The position numbers and the translations under genes are program-made. From Acidobacteriota bacterium (GTDB lineage Bacteria; Acidobacteriota; Vicinamibacteria; Vicinamibacterales; UBA2999), in assembly GCA_013140775.1 (NCBI GenBank), contig JABFSA010000137.1, positions 1 to 41,459 on the forward strand: a DNA stretch of 41,459 bases. The letters run 5' to 3'. Shown here piece by piece: positions 1 to 9,046 of the stretch (position 1 is its first letter; every line of letters starts with the position of its first letter). The notes below the pieces were generated by a model. That model did not search any database and had not been told where the DNA came from. It was given only the letters and a program-made list of their open reading frames with translations.

Positions 1-79
1 CCGCAGGTGTGGTGGTGAGAACTTCCCAGTGCATGGCGGGATTATGACAAAGCCGCTGGACGTACGCGGAACCGCGGCG

Positions 80-1285
80 TCAGAGACGCTGTCGCGCGAC
101 CGTGGACGAGGTGGCCGCGACGTTGGCACGAGCCGTGGCCGGCGCCGCGATTGGACTGGCCGCGCCCCGTCGCCGGAACAGCTTCGACACCGTCCTGTTC
201 CACCAGATCAGAACGCCGGAAACGAAGAGAATCAGGGGCGCGATCCCGAGGAGCAGCCACACCACTCGGCTCGGGTGTCCCCAGAATGTCCCGAAGTGCA
301 GACCGAACATGTCACGCTGCAATCGAACACCCAAGGGGAGATCCCGGTGGTAGTCCACGCGCACGACCTCGGCGGTCTGCGGATGCAGGTACACCACGTT
401 GTCACCCTGCGTGCGCCAGTCGTCAGGTAACGCCTTGTGCAGGGAGTGCGGGAGCTCCGGCCGCGACGAGAAGGTGAACAGCCTCGCCTCGCCCTCGGGC
501 ATGGTGCGCATGGCCACGTCGAGCACCCGATCGAGCTCAGCCGCCGGAACGCCTGCGGTCGAGACCACTCGAGGCGCGAGCCTTCTCGCCGGATCGCCCG
601 TCATCGCTGCAATCGCCGCCTCGTACTGTGGCGTGAACGCGTAGTACGCACCCGTCACCGCGATCAGGATCAGCAGCGCGAGCGATGCAACCCCGGTGAG
701 GCGATGAATGTCGTAGGTCTTCCCCTTCCACCCTGCGCGTGATGCGTACTGAAATCCTCGCCGCCACAGATGACTGCCGGGCCACCAGACCACGATGCCC
801 GTCATGCACATCGCCACGAGCAGCCACGCGCCCCAGCCGTTCAACCAGAGGCCCTGCGGGCCCATGAGGAGGTCCGTATGCAGGTCGTACACCCACTGCA
901 GAAATTTGTTCTCGTACGTATCCTGCCCGAGGATCCGCATGCGGTACGGATCGACGTACACCTGCACGCGGCCGCGGGAACCCTGGAGCCGGAACGACCA
1001 GCTGACGCCGCGCTCCTGGTAAAGGTAGGCATTCACCAGCCTTTGTCCAGGGTAGGCATCGGTGACCAGGCGCACCATGCCGGCAAACGAACCGCGCGAG
1101 CCGGTGGGCTCTACGTGCACCAGTTCTGGAATGGCGAGCCGCTCGAGTTCCTTCTTGTAGACGACGACCGTGCCGGTCACGCACACGAGGACGAAGTACA
1201 GACCGAGCGTGAGGCCACACCACAGGTGCACCTGGAAGAACACTCGCCTCAGCCACGCGTCCCTCGGACGGTCCCAGAAACTCAT
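80..1285 (-). CDS. PepSY-associated TM helix membrane protein (PiuB-like)
   Basis: This 401-residue inner-membrane protein belongs to the PepSY-associated TM family often linked to siderophore or metal uptake. The first membrane helix (about residues 14-45) follows the motif FFQVHLWCGLTLGLYF. Further helices lie near residues 150-170 (WGAWLLVAMCMTGIVVWW), 193-215 (HRLTGVASLALLILIAVTGAYY) and 340-362, ending in WW. The periplasmic parts between them are PepSY-like. Family members are proposed to reduce or process imported metal chelates, but the reaction is not settled. The ATG at 1285 directly precedes the first amphipathic and membrane segment, so I kept it. The gene is divergent from the DksA-like gene, and the 120-bp gap holds the direct-repeat promoter element, which points the other way. 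The substrate cannot be read from the sequence. Confidence 0.87.
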   Translation of the reverse strand: MSFWDRPRDAWLRRVFFQVHLWCGLTLGLYFVLVCVTGTVVVYKKELERLAIPELVHVEPTGSRGSFAGMVRLVTDAYPGQRLVNAYLYQERGVSWSFRLQGSRGRVQVYVDPYRMRILGQDTYENKFLQWVYDLHTDLLMGPQGLWLNGWGAWLLVAMCMTGIVVWWPGSHLWRRGFQYASRAGWKGKTYDIHRLTGVASLALLILIAVTGAYYAFTPQYEAAIAAMTGDPARRLAPRVVSTAGVPAAELDRVLDVAMRTMPEGEARLFTFSSRPELPHSLHKALPDDWRTQGDNVVYLHPQTAEVVRVDYHRDLPLGVRLQRDMFGLHFGTFWGHPSRVVWLLLGIAPLILFVSGVLIWWNRTVSKLFRRRGAASPIAAPATARANVAATSSTVARQRL

Positions 1286-1343
1286 CGCCTGCCCTCGATA
1301 GACCCGGTGCAGTCTAGCTCACGAAAGTGCCACCGTTCGGGAC

Positions 1344-1399
1344 CTGACAGAAACTTCAGAAGATCTTCAGTATTTTCCCGGCGGCGTGTCCGGTAGGCT
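1344..1399 (+). promoter_or_regulatory. Shared direct-repeat promoter element, copy 1
   Basis: A 27-bp element (1344-1370) contains CTGACAG, then CTTCAG at 1354 and again at 1365, an 11-bp step as in PhoB/OmpR-family response-regulator sites. Exactly 23 bp downstream is a -10-like hexamer TAGGCT (1394-1399). Copies with identical spacing lie at 4468-4523 and, reversed, at 20442-20497. The predicted start site is near 1406, so the DksA-like mRNA would be almost leaderless. The nature of the regulator is inferred. Confidence 0.6.
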
Positions 1400-1407
1400 T
1401 TTCGCCC

Positions 1408-1845
1408 ATGGGGACACGACGAACGCCAGCCACGAACCGGCAGAACGAATTGAAAGCGATGCTCGAGGGCCGCAAACGCGAGCTCTCCAGCGAGCTGAAC
1501 GCCCGGAAGCGCGACGCCCGCACACGAAACGCGGCCGCCCACGCTCGAAACACTGAACAGGAGATCACCGAACCTGGCTCGCACACGGACATCGAACTGC
1601 CCCTGATGCGGCTCAAATCGGAAACGCTCAACCGGATCGACGCGGCCCTGAAGAAGCTCGCCCAAGGGACATATGGAAACTGCGTCGAATGCACCGATCC
1701 CATTTCAAAAGAGCGGCTCCGCGCCCTGCCCTTCGCGGTCCGGTGCACGAGCTGTGAAGAGCGGCGCGAGGCCACTCTCCGGCAGCGGCAGCCTGCCGAG
1801 CAGCGGCGGGCCTACGTTGGCGTCGTCACTGAAATCTCTGCATAG
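1408..1845 (+). CDS. DksA/TraR-type C4 zinc-finger protein
   Basis: This 145-residue protein has the DksA/TraR layout: a charged helical N-terminal half (about 12-85) and a C-terminal C4 zinc finger with C92-x2-C95-x17-C113-x2-C116. DksA-family proteins enter the RNA polymerase secondary channel and tune promoters, usually with ppGpp; shorter relatives have varied roles. The ATG at 1408 gives the usual length but has no clear ribosome-binding site. The predicted transcript starts about 2 nt upstream, so it may be leaderless; the next in-frame ATG is at 1459. The gene lies between a PepSY protein and a TonB receptor and shares its promoter element with two other uptake operons, suggesting a link to metal or nutrient stress. 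The exact role is unknown. Confidence 0.88.
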   Translation: MGTRRTPATNRQNELKAMLEGRKRELSSELNARKRDARTRNAAAHARNTEQEITEPGSHTDIELPLMRLKSETLNRIDAALKKLAQGTYGNCVECTDPISKERLRALPFAVRCTSCEERREATLRQRQPAEQRRAYVGVVTEISA

Positions 1846-1862
1846 CGTGCCGCGCACGTAGT

Positions 1863-1919
1863 GCCCACCGTTCGGGTGGGCCCCACTCTCACAGCGAAAC
1901 GCAGCAGGGCTGCCTGCTG
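1863..1919 (+). other. Two hairpins in the leader before the TonB receptor
   Basis: Two perfect short stem-loops precede the receptor. GCCCACC/GGTGGGC (1863-1869 with 1875-1881) has a 5-nt loop. CAGCAGG/CCTGCTG (1902-1908 with 1913-1919) has a 4-nt loop and extends by a G-U and a C-G pair. Neither is followed by a T tract, so they are not classical terminators. They may separate dksA-like and receptor transcription or structure the leader. I recognise no known riboswitch here. Confidence 0.4.
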
Positions 1920-1968
1920 TGGGGTCATCAATCGACGACTAGCGTCATTCATCGAAGGGAGAGTCTCT

Positions 1969-4374
1969 ATGCTGCCGGGTTTGCGGCATCAAGCGTGGTC
2001 GAACGCGATTTCAGCGCTTGTCATTTGTGTGTTCGGGCTGACAGTGCCACAGGCAGGTGCGGCACAGACGAACGCGCAGCTGTCTGGAACAGTTGTTGCG
2101 CGCGAGACTGGACGGCCGATCGCCGGTGCGACGGTCACGATTGAGGGCGCCGGCACGTCTACGACGACGACGGCTATCGGCCGGTTCGAGCTGCCTGCGT
2201 CCGGGTCAGCGGTGACCCTCGTGGCACGCGCGCCTGGCTACCTGGAGCTGCGTGTCCCTGGAGCGCAGGCACAGTCGCCAGTCATCATCGAGCTCGAACC
2301 GACGCCCAACTACCTCGAAACGGTGCAGGTGACTGCAACGAAGTCGGCCCTGCGCGTCGGTGACGTCGCTGCCTCAACGACCGTCGTCGATCGCGAAACG
2401 ATCGAGCGCCGCGGCGATCAGAGGCTGACGGAAGCCGTCGAACATGTTCCCGGAGCGATCATCACGACCGAGCTTGGCGTCTTCGAGTCGGTCTTGCTGC
2501 GGGGTATGCCGCGAGTGGGCAACGAGTTCACCAACACGCTGCTTCTCATCGATGGCGTGCCGCAGACCAATTCAGGGAACGACGCCCGCGTCGTGGCCCT
2601 TCCGATCAATGACGCGAGCAACATCGAGATCGTCAGAGGTCCCAACTCGGCCCTCTACGGCAGAACCGCGATCGGCGGCGCGATCAACGTGCTGACGGCG
2701 GATCCCACGGCAACGCCTGAACTCAAGGTCGATCTGACAGGCGGACAGTTCGGCACGGCCAAAGGCGTGGTCGCCGCCTCCGGACCGATCAGCCAGTGGG
2801 GCGGGTACTACGTATCCGTCGGCAGGGAGCGTAGCGGCGGTTACTTCAAGAACAAAGTCGATGACGACTTCGACATGGGCAACACGGCTCTCTTCGGCAA
2901 GCTGAAGTTTGCACCGAACGGCCGTTCCTTCGGGGCGGTCACCATCAACCGCGTCTCCTCCGACAACAGCACGCCGACCAACGAACCGGTCATCAACGGG
3001 CAGCTCCTGCACACGCTCGACCCGAAGTTCGAGCGCTTCACGAGCTTCAACATCCCGGGACCGAATTATCACCAGGGAGAGACCCGCTTCACCGTCAACT
3101 ACAACCTTCAGCTCACCAACTGGGCACGCGTCGTCGAAACGTTCGGCTACCGCGATGTGCAGTTGAAGTTCATCGACGATGGTGACTTCATTGGTGAGCC
3201 GTACAGCCTGGCGAAACAGACCGTCACCATGTATCCGTTCAGCCAGCAGGCGGACGAGGACGTGTACTACCAGGAAGCCCGGCTCGAGCTGACCGGCAAC
3301 ACCGGAGGGATGCAGCACGCGGTGACGCTCGGCGGATCGTACGAGCGCAACAATGGAACGCTCGCGGCCGACTTCATCTATACCGATGAGGATCTCTTCG
3401 GCTTTCCGGACATCAGCTACGTGAATCCGGTCATTCCTCCCCGCAGCGCGTGGCAGCACGACGAGGCATCCCGCGTCTACAACCTCGGCATTACGGGACT
3501 CTTCGGTCAGTACATCGCTGAACCGACGTCGAGGGTCGTGCTGACGCTGGCCGGGCGGTACGATCGGCTCGATCTCGACGCGACGAGAGGAACAGCGGCA
3601 AAAGCCGAAGACACCTTCGACGCGTTCAGCCCGAAGCTCGGTGCAACCTACAAGCTGCTGGGAGCCAGCGGCACTGGACCGGCGCTCAATGCGTACGGCG
3701 CGTACTCGCAGGCTTTCCTCCCACCTCGACGACCGAGCGCACTCGTGCCTGCGGACGTGCCGCTCAACCTGCAGCCAGAGGACATCTCGAACTACGAGGC
3801 GGGACTGAAGGGGAGCCTTCTCGACGGCCGCCTTTCGCTCGAGGCGTCGTACTTCAGGATGACCGAGGATGGCGTCGTACTGAACCAGCGGCAGGGAGCA
3901 TTCTTCAGACCGACCAACGCCGGCGAGCGCCGATTCAAGGGTGTTGAAACCGGTCTTGGATGGTCGGCGGGACGGGCATCGACGTATGTGAATGCCTCGT
4001 TCTACCGGAATCGATTCGGAGAATTCGTGATTCAGTCAGCTGGCGGCAACACTGTCCTGACTGGAAATCGTCTGGTCCTGGCTCCGGACTACGTCGTGAA
4101 CTGGGGCACGAGCGTGCAGCCCGTTCCGTTCATCGATCTCACCCTTGACGTCAAACACGTGGGTGCGACGTTCGGTGACGAGGACAACTCCACAGCGATC
4201 GAGGGGTACACCCTCGTGGATGCCGCGGCCACATGGCGACGCGGTCCGCTGCGCGTCACGCTGTCGGGCAGAAATCTCTTCAGTGAGGAGTACTACTTCG
4301 ACGCCAACAGCGAATCAGCGGATCCTGGTCCGCCTCGCCAGATCCTGCTGAGCACGTCGATTCGTCTCCGCTAA
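1969..4374 (+). CDS. TonB-dependent receptor with carboxypeptidase-regulatory-like domain
   Basis: This 801-residue outer-membrane receptor has a signal peptide (about residues 1-32, ending AGAAQ), a carboxypeptidase-regulatory-like beta-sandwich (about 35-110), a plug domain (about 115-240; markers LLRGMPRVGNEF, LLIDGVPQ, EIVRGPNSALYGRTAIGGAIN) and a 22-strand-type barrel ending in the aromatic/basic tail STSIRLR. The reading frame is open upstream to 1861, but the ATG at 1969 has a purine-rich site (GAAGGGAGAG) and begins the signal peptide, so I chose it. Such receptors import chelated metals, cobamides or sugars using TonB energy. Its neighbours (PepSY protein upstream, a metal-type ABC operon downstream) favour a metal chelate. 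The substrate is not determined. Confidence 0.9.
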   Translation: MLPGLRHQAWSNAISALVICVFGLTVPQAGAAQTNAQLSGTVVARETGRPIAGATVTIEGAGTSTTTTAIGRFELPASGSAVTLVARAPGYLELRVPGAQAQSPVIIELEPTPNYLETVQVTATKSALRVGDVAASTTVVDRETIERRGDQRLTEAVEHVPGAIITTELGVFESVLLRGMPRVGNEFTNTLLLIDGVPQTNSGNDARVVALPINDASNIEIVRGPNSALYGRTAIGGAINVLTADPTATPELKVDLTGGQFGTAKGVVAASGPISQWGGYYVSVGRERSGGYFKNKVDDDFDMGNTALFGKLKFAPNGRSFGAVTINRVSSDNSTPTNEPVINGQLLHTLDPKFERFTSFNIPGPNYHQGETRFTVNYNLQLTNWARVVETFGYRDVQLKFIDDGDFIGEPYSLAKQTVTMYPFSQQADEDVYYQEARLELTGNTGGMQHAVTLGGSYERNNGTLAADFIYTDEDLFGFPDISYVNPVIPPRSAWQHDEASRVYNLGITGLFGQYIAEPTSRVVLTLAGRYDRLDLDATRGTAAKAEDTFDAFSPKLGATYKLLGASGTGPALNAYGAYSQAFLPPRRPSALVPADVPLNLQPEDISNYEAGLKGSLLDGRLSLEASYFRMTEDGVVLNQRQGAFFRPTNAGERRFKGVETGLGWSAGRASTYVNASFYRNRFGEFVIQSAGGNTVLTGNRLVLAPDYVVNWGTSVQPVPFIDLTLDVKHVGATFGDEDNSTAIEGYTLVDAAATWRRGPLRVTLSGRNLFSEEYYFDANSESADPGPPRQILLSTSIRLR

Positions 4375-4386
4375 GAACCAATCCAG

Positions 4387-4422
4387 AGTCGTCGCAGCTT
4401 GCCATCGCAAGGTGCGACGACT
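4387..4422 (+). terminator. Strong hairpin after the first TonB receptor
   Basis: A 10-bp perfect stem (AGTCGTCGCA 4387-4396 with TGCGACGACT 4413-4422) contains an inner 4-bp TTGC/GCAA helix. It begins 13 nt after the receptor stop codon and is followed by a weakly T-rich CTTGTT. It is probably a transcription end or mRNA-stabilising structure insulating the next operon. The weak T tract makes termination uncertain. Confidence 0.55.
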
Positions 4423-4467
4423 TGTTCACCACTCGGGCGGTCCCTGTCACGGGCTTCCGCTCCTGTC

Positions 4468-4523
4468 CTGACAAAAAGTTCAGAAAGTCTTCAGGGAGGC
4501 CCGCCCTTTCTTTGGCCTACGAT
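4468..4523 (+). promoter_or_regulatory. Shared direct-repeat promoter element, copy 2
   Basis: A 27-bp element (4468-4494) contains CTGACA, then TTCAG at 4479 and again at 4490 (11-bp step). A -10-like TACGAT lies at 4518-4523, exactly 23 bp downstream. The layout is the same as at 1344 and, on the minus strand, at 20442. The predicted start near 4530 would drive the six-gene operon from 4583 to 11692. Confidence 0.65.
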
Positions 4524-4582
4524 CGCCGCCGGTCTCCCTCTGGAGCCGCCTGGTGATTCTTCTCATGGAGGATGTGTTGTCG

Positions 4583-6925
4583 ATGATTCGTCGAGTTTCA
4601 GTCGTGATGTGTCTTGGTGTGCTGATGTCAGCGGTGGTCATGGCCCAGTCCTCAGGGCTGAGCGGACGCGTTGCCGATCCGCAAGGTGCGGCCGTCGTGG
4701 CCGCGGTCGTGAGCGTGTCCGGTGCCGGCGCCGGCACGCGCACAACGCAAACGGCCTCGGATGGAACATTCAGCCTCCCCGATCTGCCCGCGGGTGAGTA
4801 TCAGGTTCAGATCGAAGCGCCTGGGTTCCAACGGTGGACTCGCTCGGTGCGCGCGGGTAGCGGGCCGCTCGACGTCGCCCTTCAGGTCGCCGGATTCACC
4901 GAAGACGTGGTCGTCTCGGTGGACGCGCCGTTGAATCTGTCTGTGCCGGAATCAACGGCAAGCCGATTGAACCTCGCGCCCATTGATACACCGGCCAGCG
5001 TCGCGATCGTGTCCGGTGACGTCCTTCGCGATATCGGCACGCCGACGCTCATCGTTGCCAAGGCGCTGGCGCCAGGCATCACATCGTCTGCGCCGATGGG
5101 AAGTGGCGGCAACGTCCTCAACGCACGGGGATTCACCGGCCAGAACTCGGTGAAGCAACTGTTCAACGGGATGGAGATCTACAACGCCGGCGGCGTTGTC
5201 AGCTTTCCGTTCGACCCGTGGAACGTCGATCACATCGGCGTACTCTACGGCCCCGCCTCGGTGCTCTATGGCTCGGGTGCAATCGGCGGCGCTGTCAACG
5301 TGGTAGCGAAGCGCCCGAACCCAGCCGCACGCGAGCACGAGATCGCGTTGTCGGCGGGCAGCTTCAGCACCTATCACGCGGCGCTTGGTGCGACGGGACC
5401 AGTGACCGACCGTGTGTCGTATCGCTTCGACGCCAGCAAGTACACGTCAGATCACTGGGTTGACCGTGGACGATCCAACAGCCTCGCGGTATCGGGCTCG
5501 CTGCGGTTCGACGCGACGCCAACACTCCGCTTCACGCTGTCCAACGATTTCGGCGAACAGAACCCCAGCACCTATCTCGGAACGCCTGTTCTCAACAACC
5601 GACCGGTCGAGGGGCTGCGTTATAAGAACTACAACGTGGACGATGCGAAGCTGAACTTCATGGACAACTGGACGAACGTGGAGACCGTGTGGACGCCGTC
5701 GTCACGGGTGTCGATCCACAACAACACGTACTACATGTACCACGACCGTTTCTATCACGACGTGTTCACGTTCGCGTACGTGCCGGCGACGGCACAGGTT
5801 CGGCGCACACAGTTCCGTGACATCGACGACACGTGGGAAACGCAGTACGGCGACACCGGCTATGTGAAGTATGCGGGCCAGCTGTTCGGACGCCCTAGCG
5901 ATGTACTCGTCGGACTCGACTACAACATCAACTACTACAACCGCAACGACAACATCCGAGGCGGCACGTCACTGGTCGATGCGGTGACCTTCAATCCTGG
6001 CTACTACCGCGACTTCTACCAGGGTCTTGCGATTCCGTTCTACCGGATGGATGTCGATCAGGTCGCTGGCTTTGTCGAGAATCACCTGAAGGCCACCGAG
6101 CGCCTCTCTCTTGTAGTGGGCGCCCGCCGCGACCACTATCACGTCAACCGGTACGACCACCAGACACTGGCGACCACGGTCAGCGATCACAACGCGACGG
6201 CATGGAACGCGGGCGTGATCTATGACATCTTCCCCGGGCTCTCGGTCTATGGTCAGGCGGCGGAAGCCTCAGACCCGGTCAACTCGTTCTCGAGCATCGC
6301 GGCCAACCAGCAGGGGTTCAACCTCTCGCCCGGACGGCAGCTCGAGGCCGGGGTGAAACAAGTGGCCATGAACAATCGTCTGGAGTGGACGTTTGCGACC
6401 TACCGTCTCGTGAAGGAGGATCTCCTGACGCCGGCTGTGTCCAACCCATCGTTGACGGAGCAGGTGGGACAACAGTCTTCACGCGGCGTTGAAGCGTCCC
6501 TGGCACTGTCTGCGGGACCGGTGAGAGTCAACGTCAACGGCACCGTGCTCAACGCGGAGTTCGACGAATTTCGTGCCGTGGTCGCAGGCGCGTCGGTCTC
6601 GCTGGCCGGCAATGTACCCATCAATGTTCCTGAGTCGAGCGCGAATCTGATGGTCTTCTATGATGTCGCGCCGCAACTCCAGCTGCGAGCCGTCGTCCGC
6701 CACGTGGGACGCCGTTTCGCCGACAACACGAACGTTGCCGCGTCGCTCATTCCGTCGTTCACGGTGGCGGACCTCGGCGCGCGATGGCAGGCCACGTCAC
6801 GCCTGTCGCTGGATCTCCGCGTGGACAACGCGTTCGATGAGATCTACGCCGACTCCGGTTCGGCAACGGCATGGCTGCTGGGCATGCCGAGGTCGGTAAC
6901 CCTCGGAACGCGGATTGGCTTCTAA
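4583..6925 (+). CDS. TonB-dependent receptor, siderophore/cobamide type
   Basis: First gene of a six-gene operon, about 780 residues. The signal peptide starts at the ATG at 4583 (MIRRVSVVMCLGVLMSAVVMAQ); in-frame GTG 4553, ATG 4565 and TTG 4577 are possible earlier starts, and GGAGG at 4566-4570 fits a start at 4577 or 4583. A carboxypeptidase-regulatory-like domain (about residues 25-100) is followed by the plug (markers NARGFTGQNSVKQLFNGMEIY, GVLYGPASVLYGSGAIGGAVN) and a barrel ending in a terminal phenylalanine (TLGTRIGF). The receptor should import a metal chelate or corrinoid across the outer membrane. The binding protein overlaps its 3' end, so receptor and ABC transporter are made together. 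The chelatases downstream make a tetrapyrrole or metal substrate plausible, but this is inference. Confidence 0.88.
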   Translation: MIRRVSVVMCLGVLMSAVVMAQSSGLSGRVADPQGAAVVAAVVSVSGAGAGTRTTQTASDGTFSLPDLPAGEYQVQIEAPGFQRWTRSVRAGSGPLDVALQVAGFTEDVVVSVDAPLNLSVPESTASRLNLAPIDTPASVAIVSGDVLRDIGTPTLIVAKALAPGITSSAPMGSGGNVLNARGFTGQNSVKQLFNGMEIYNAGGVVSFPFDPWNVDHIGVLYGPASVLYGSGAIGGAVNVVAKRPNPAAREHEIALSAGSFSTYHAALGATGPVTDRVSYRFDASKYTSDHWVDRGRSNSLAVSGSLRFDATPTLRFTLSNDFGEQNPSTYLGTPVLNNRPVEGLRYKNYNVDDAKLNFMDNWTNVETVWTPSSRVSIHNNTYYMYHDRFYHDVFTFAYVPATAQVRRTQFRDIDDTWETQYGDTGYVKYAGQLFGRPSDVLVGLDYNINYYNRNDNIRGGTSLVDAVTFNPGYYRDFYQGLAIPFYRMDVDQVAGFVENHLKATERLSLVVGARRDHYHVNRYDHQTLATTVSDHNATAWNAGVIYDIFPGLSVYGQAAEASDPVNSFSSIAANQQGFNLSPGRQLEAGVKQVAMNNRLEWTFATYRLVKEDLLTPAVSNPSLTEQVGQQSSRGVEASLALSAGPVRVNVNGTVLNAEFDEFRAVVAGASVSLAGNVPINVPESSANLMVFYDVAPQLQLRAVVRHVGRRFADNTNVAASLIPSFTVADLGARWQATSRLSLDLRVDNAFDEIYADSGSATAWLLGMPRSVTLGTRIGF

Positions 6926-8039
6926 CATCGCAGGGCGGGTTCCGCGGAGCGGACTGGCCAGCAGACTTGGAACGTTGGCACTCGTGCTCGTGTGCACGAG
7001 TGCCTGCGCGTCTCAAGCGCCCCGGGAGTCTGCGCAGGCCGTTGACACCAGGCCCCGCACGACCTACGCAGACGATCTGGGGCGAGAGATCACGCTTCCG
7101 GTGCCCCTTCGCCGCACCGTGGTGTTCAACCGCTACACCACCGAGTTCATCCGGGCCGTTGCCGGTATGGACGTCGTCGTTGGGTTCGACGTTGACATGC
7201 AGAAGTCTGGCGACTACTGGCCAGAGGTCAGCGCGATGGCTGTCGGGCAGACAGGATCGAATCCACAACCGAACTACGAAGCGATCGCGCAACTCAAGCC
7301 AGACGTCGTGTTCTTCGCGCGCAACGGTCCGTGGGAGGAAGCGGCACGCGTTCTGGCGCCGTTCGGCATTCCCGTGTTCGTGGTCACCGGATGGGACGTG
7401 CTCAGACACGAATTCAACGTGGAACTACTCGGCCGGCTGTTCCAGCGGCAGGAGCAGGCTGGAAGGCTCAACGCCTTCTACCGTCAGCAACGCGAGCTCC
7501 TGTCGTCGCGGCTGAAAGGAGTGACACGCAAGCGCGTGTACATCGAGGAGGTTGGCGACTACAAGGCACTCCTCAAGGGATCCGGCTGGCACGACATGGT
7601 CGAGGAGGGCGGCGGCATCAACATCTACGGCGACATCGACATCCTCAACCAGCCGTCGTCACGAGGTACGGTGCAGGGATTCGACACCGACCCTGAAGAG
7701 ATCATCGCGCGACGGCCCGACGTGATCATCAAGCTCTATTCGAACCAGTACATCTCCATCGACGAACCCGCGGCAATGACGGTGCTCAAGCGTCTGGTGG
7801 AGCGTCCGGGGTTCGGTGCCCTGCCAGCCGTCCAGCGAGGCGAGGTGTACAGCCTGAGCTACTACCACGCGAGTGCCTGCTCCAAGATCGTCGGCGCCCT
7901 GCAGATTGCCAAGTGGCTGTATCCCGATCGCTTTGCGGACATTGATCCCGCCGAAGCGATGCGCGTCTGGCTCGAAGACTTTCAAGGCGTCCGTGCGCCG
8001 GGCAATTACTGGGTGTCGCTGGGGCACCGGGCATCGTGA
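6915..8039 (+). CDS. ABC transporter substrate-binding protein (BtuF/FecB-type)
   Basis: This 374-residue periplasmic binding protein of the helical-backbone metal-receptor class shows typical features: DDLGREITLPVPLRRTVVFN near the N-terminus, YEAIAQLKPDVVFF in the first lobe, EEIIARRPDVIIKL in the second, and GEVYSL towards the end. The hydrophobic leader LGTLALVLVCTSACAS (about residues 18-33) suggests a lipoprotein or secreted protein. The TTG at 6915 overlaps the receptor stop codon by 11 bases; no earlier ATG exists in frame, so the exact start is uncertain. It should hand the substrate to the FecCD-type permease encoded two genes downstream. It is clearly different from the second binding protein at 19422-20417. 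Confidence 0.87.
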   Translation: MASNIAGRVPRSGLASRLGTLALVLVCTSACASQAPRESAQAVDTRPRTTYADDLGREITLPVPLRRTVVFNRYTTEFIRAVAGMDVVVGFDVDMQKSGDYWPEVSAMAVGQTGSNPQPNYEAIAQLKPDVVFFARNGPWEEAARVLAPFGIPVFVVTGWDVLRHEFNVELLGRLFQRQEQAGRLNAFYRQQRELLSSRLKGVTRKRVYIEEVGDYKALLKGSGWHDMVEEGGGINIYGDIDILNQPSSRGTVQGFDTDPEEIIARRPDVIIKLYSNQYISIDEPAAMTVLKRLVERPGFGALPAVQRGEVYSLSYYHASACSKIVGALQIAKWLYPDRFADIDPAEAMRVWLEDFQGVRAPGNYWVSLGHRAS

Positions 8040-9046
8040 GCCGGCCGTTCAAGCTCGGGTTCATGCTGCGCATTCCCACCGTAGACCAGGGTGGGAGTGT
8101 TGAGGCTGTGTACCGCGATGCCCTTGATCTGGCGGTGGCCGCGGACCAGCTCGGGTTCGACTCCCTGTGGGTGACACAGCATCATTTCGGAGGCGTGGAT
8201 TCGTCCCTGCCCTCACCGCTGGTCTTTCTGGCCGCGGTGGCTGCGAGAACGACACGAATCAGGCTCGGCACGACGATCATCACCGCCTCACTCGAACACC
8301 CGATTCGGCTGGCCGAGGACATCGCGACCCTGGACGTGCTCAGCAGCGGCCGTGTCGAGGTGGGGCTCGGCACGAGCAGCAGCGAGCTCGAGCGCCAGGT
8401 GTTCGGAGTGGCTGCAGGTGACCAGCGCGGTTTGCTGCACGAGACCGCTCATCAGCTCGTGAACGCGTGGAAGGGCAGGCCTGTGGGCGGGCACGCCGAC
8501 GCCGTCGTGCAGCCGCATCGCCCGACACTCGCCGATCGCGTCTGGCTTGCCACCATTACACGAGCGCATGCCTTGTTCGCCGCGGAGCACGGCTTTGGTT
8601 TGATCACCAACTACCGCCCGTCGTCGTTGACCCCGGACAACGCCGGCTATCTCGACGACTACAACGCCATCGGCAGTCGAACCGGAGCGGCGCCCCGGAT
8701 CGCGATGTCGCGCGGTGTGTTTCCCTCGGCAGATCGCGAAGCCGCACGTCGGCTGCTCATGCCGCACGCCATCCGGTTCGTGGATCGCGGAACCAGACTT
8801 GGCTGGCTTCCGTCCTCGTGCACACCGGACGACTTCTTCACGCGTGAGGACTTTCACTACGGACATCCAGAGGAGGTCGTCGCGAGCCTTCGTGACGACC
8901 CGGGATTACCCTACGCGAGCGAGCTGCTCACCGGCATGCTCTCGGCACGCATCCCGCCGCGTGACCTGATTCCAACGATGGAGCGCATCGCGATAGACGT
9001 GGCGCCCGCGCTCGGCTGGCGTCCACAGCCTGCTGTTCTCAATTGA
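8036..9046 (+). CDS. LLM-class flavin-dependent oxidoreductase in the transporter operon
   Basis: A 336-residue luciferase-like monooxygenase, a TIM-barrel flavoenzyme that normally uses reduced FMN or F420. Family marks include FDSLWVTQHHF (about 40-50), RIRLGTTIITASLEHPIRLAEDIATLD (about 75-103, with the non-prolyl cis-peptide region) and SSGRVEVGLGTSSSE. The GTG start overlaps the preceding stop as GTGA, and the stop overlaps the next start, so it is translationally coupled to the binding protein and permease. This placement suggests that it oxidises, cleaves or releases the imported ligand in the cytoplasm. The substrate is unknown; I find no close named homologue by eye. Confidence 0.86.
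   Translation: MSRPFKLGFMLRIPTVDQGGSVEAVYRDALDLAVAADQLGFDSLWVTQHHFGGVDSSLPSPLVFLAAVAARTTRIRLGTTIITASLEHPIRLAEDIATLDVLSSGRVEVGLGTSSSELERQVFGVAAGDQRGLLHETAHQLVNAWKGRPVGGHADAVVQPHRPTLADRVWLATITRAHALFAAEHGFGLITNYRPSSLTPDNAGYLDDYNAIGSRTGAAPRIAMSRGVFPSADREAARRLLMPHAIRFVDRGTRLGWLPSSCTPDDFFTREDFHYGHPEEVVASLRDDPGLPYASELLTGMLSARIPPRDLIPTMERIAIDVAPALGWRPQPAVLN

Noticed and set aside
1328..1877. Similar strings around GTGCC(C)ACCGTTCGGG at 1328 and 1861
   Set aside because: Only about 15 bases match and the second belongs to a hairpin; too short to call a repeat or att site.
1861..1968. Open frame extending the first TonB receptor upstream
   Set aside because: It runs through two hairpins and has no signal-peptide character; ATG 1969 has a ribosome-binding site and begins the signal peptide.
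2572..3459. Long minus-strand frame inside the first TonB receptor
   Set aside because: It lies antisense to clear receptor sequence and has no family resemblance; it is a GC-rich shadow.
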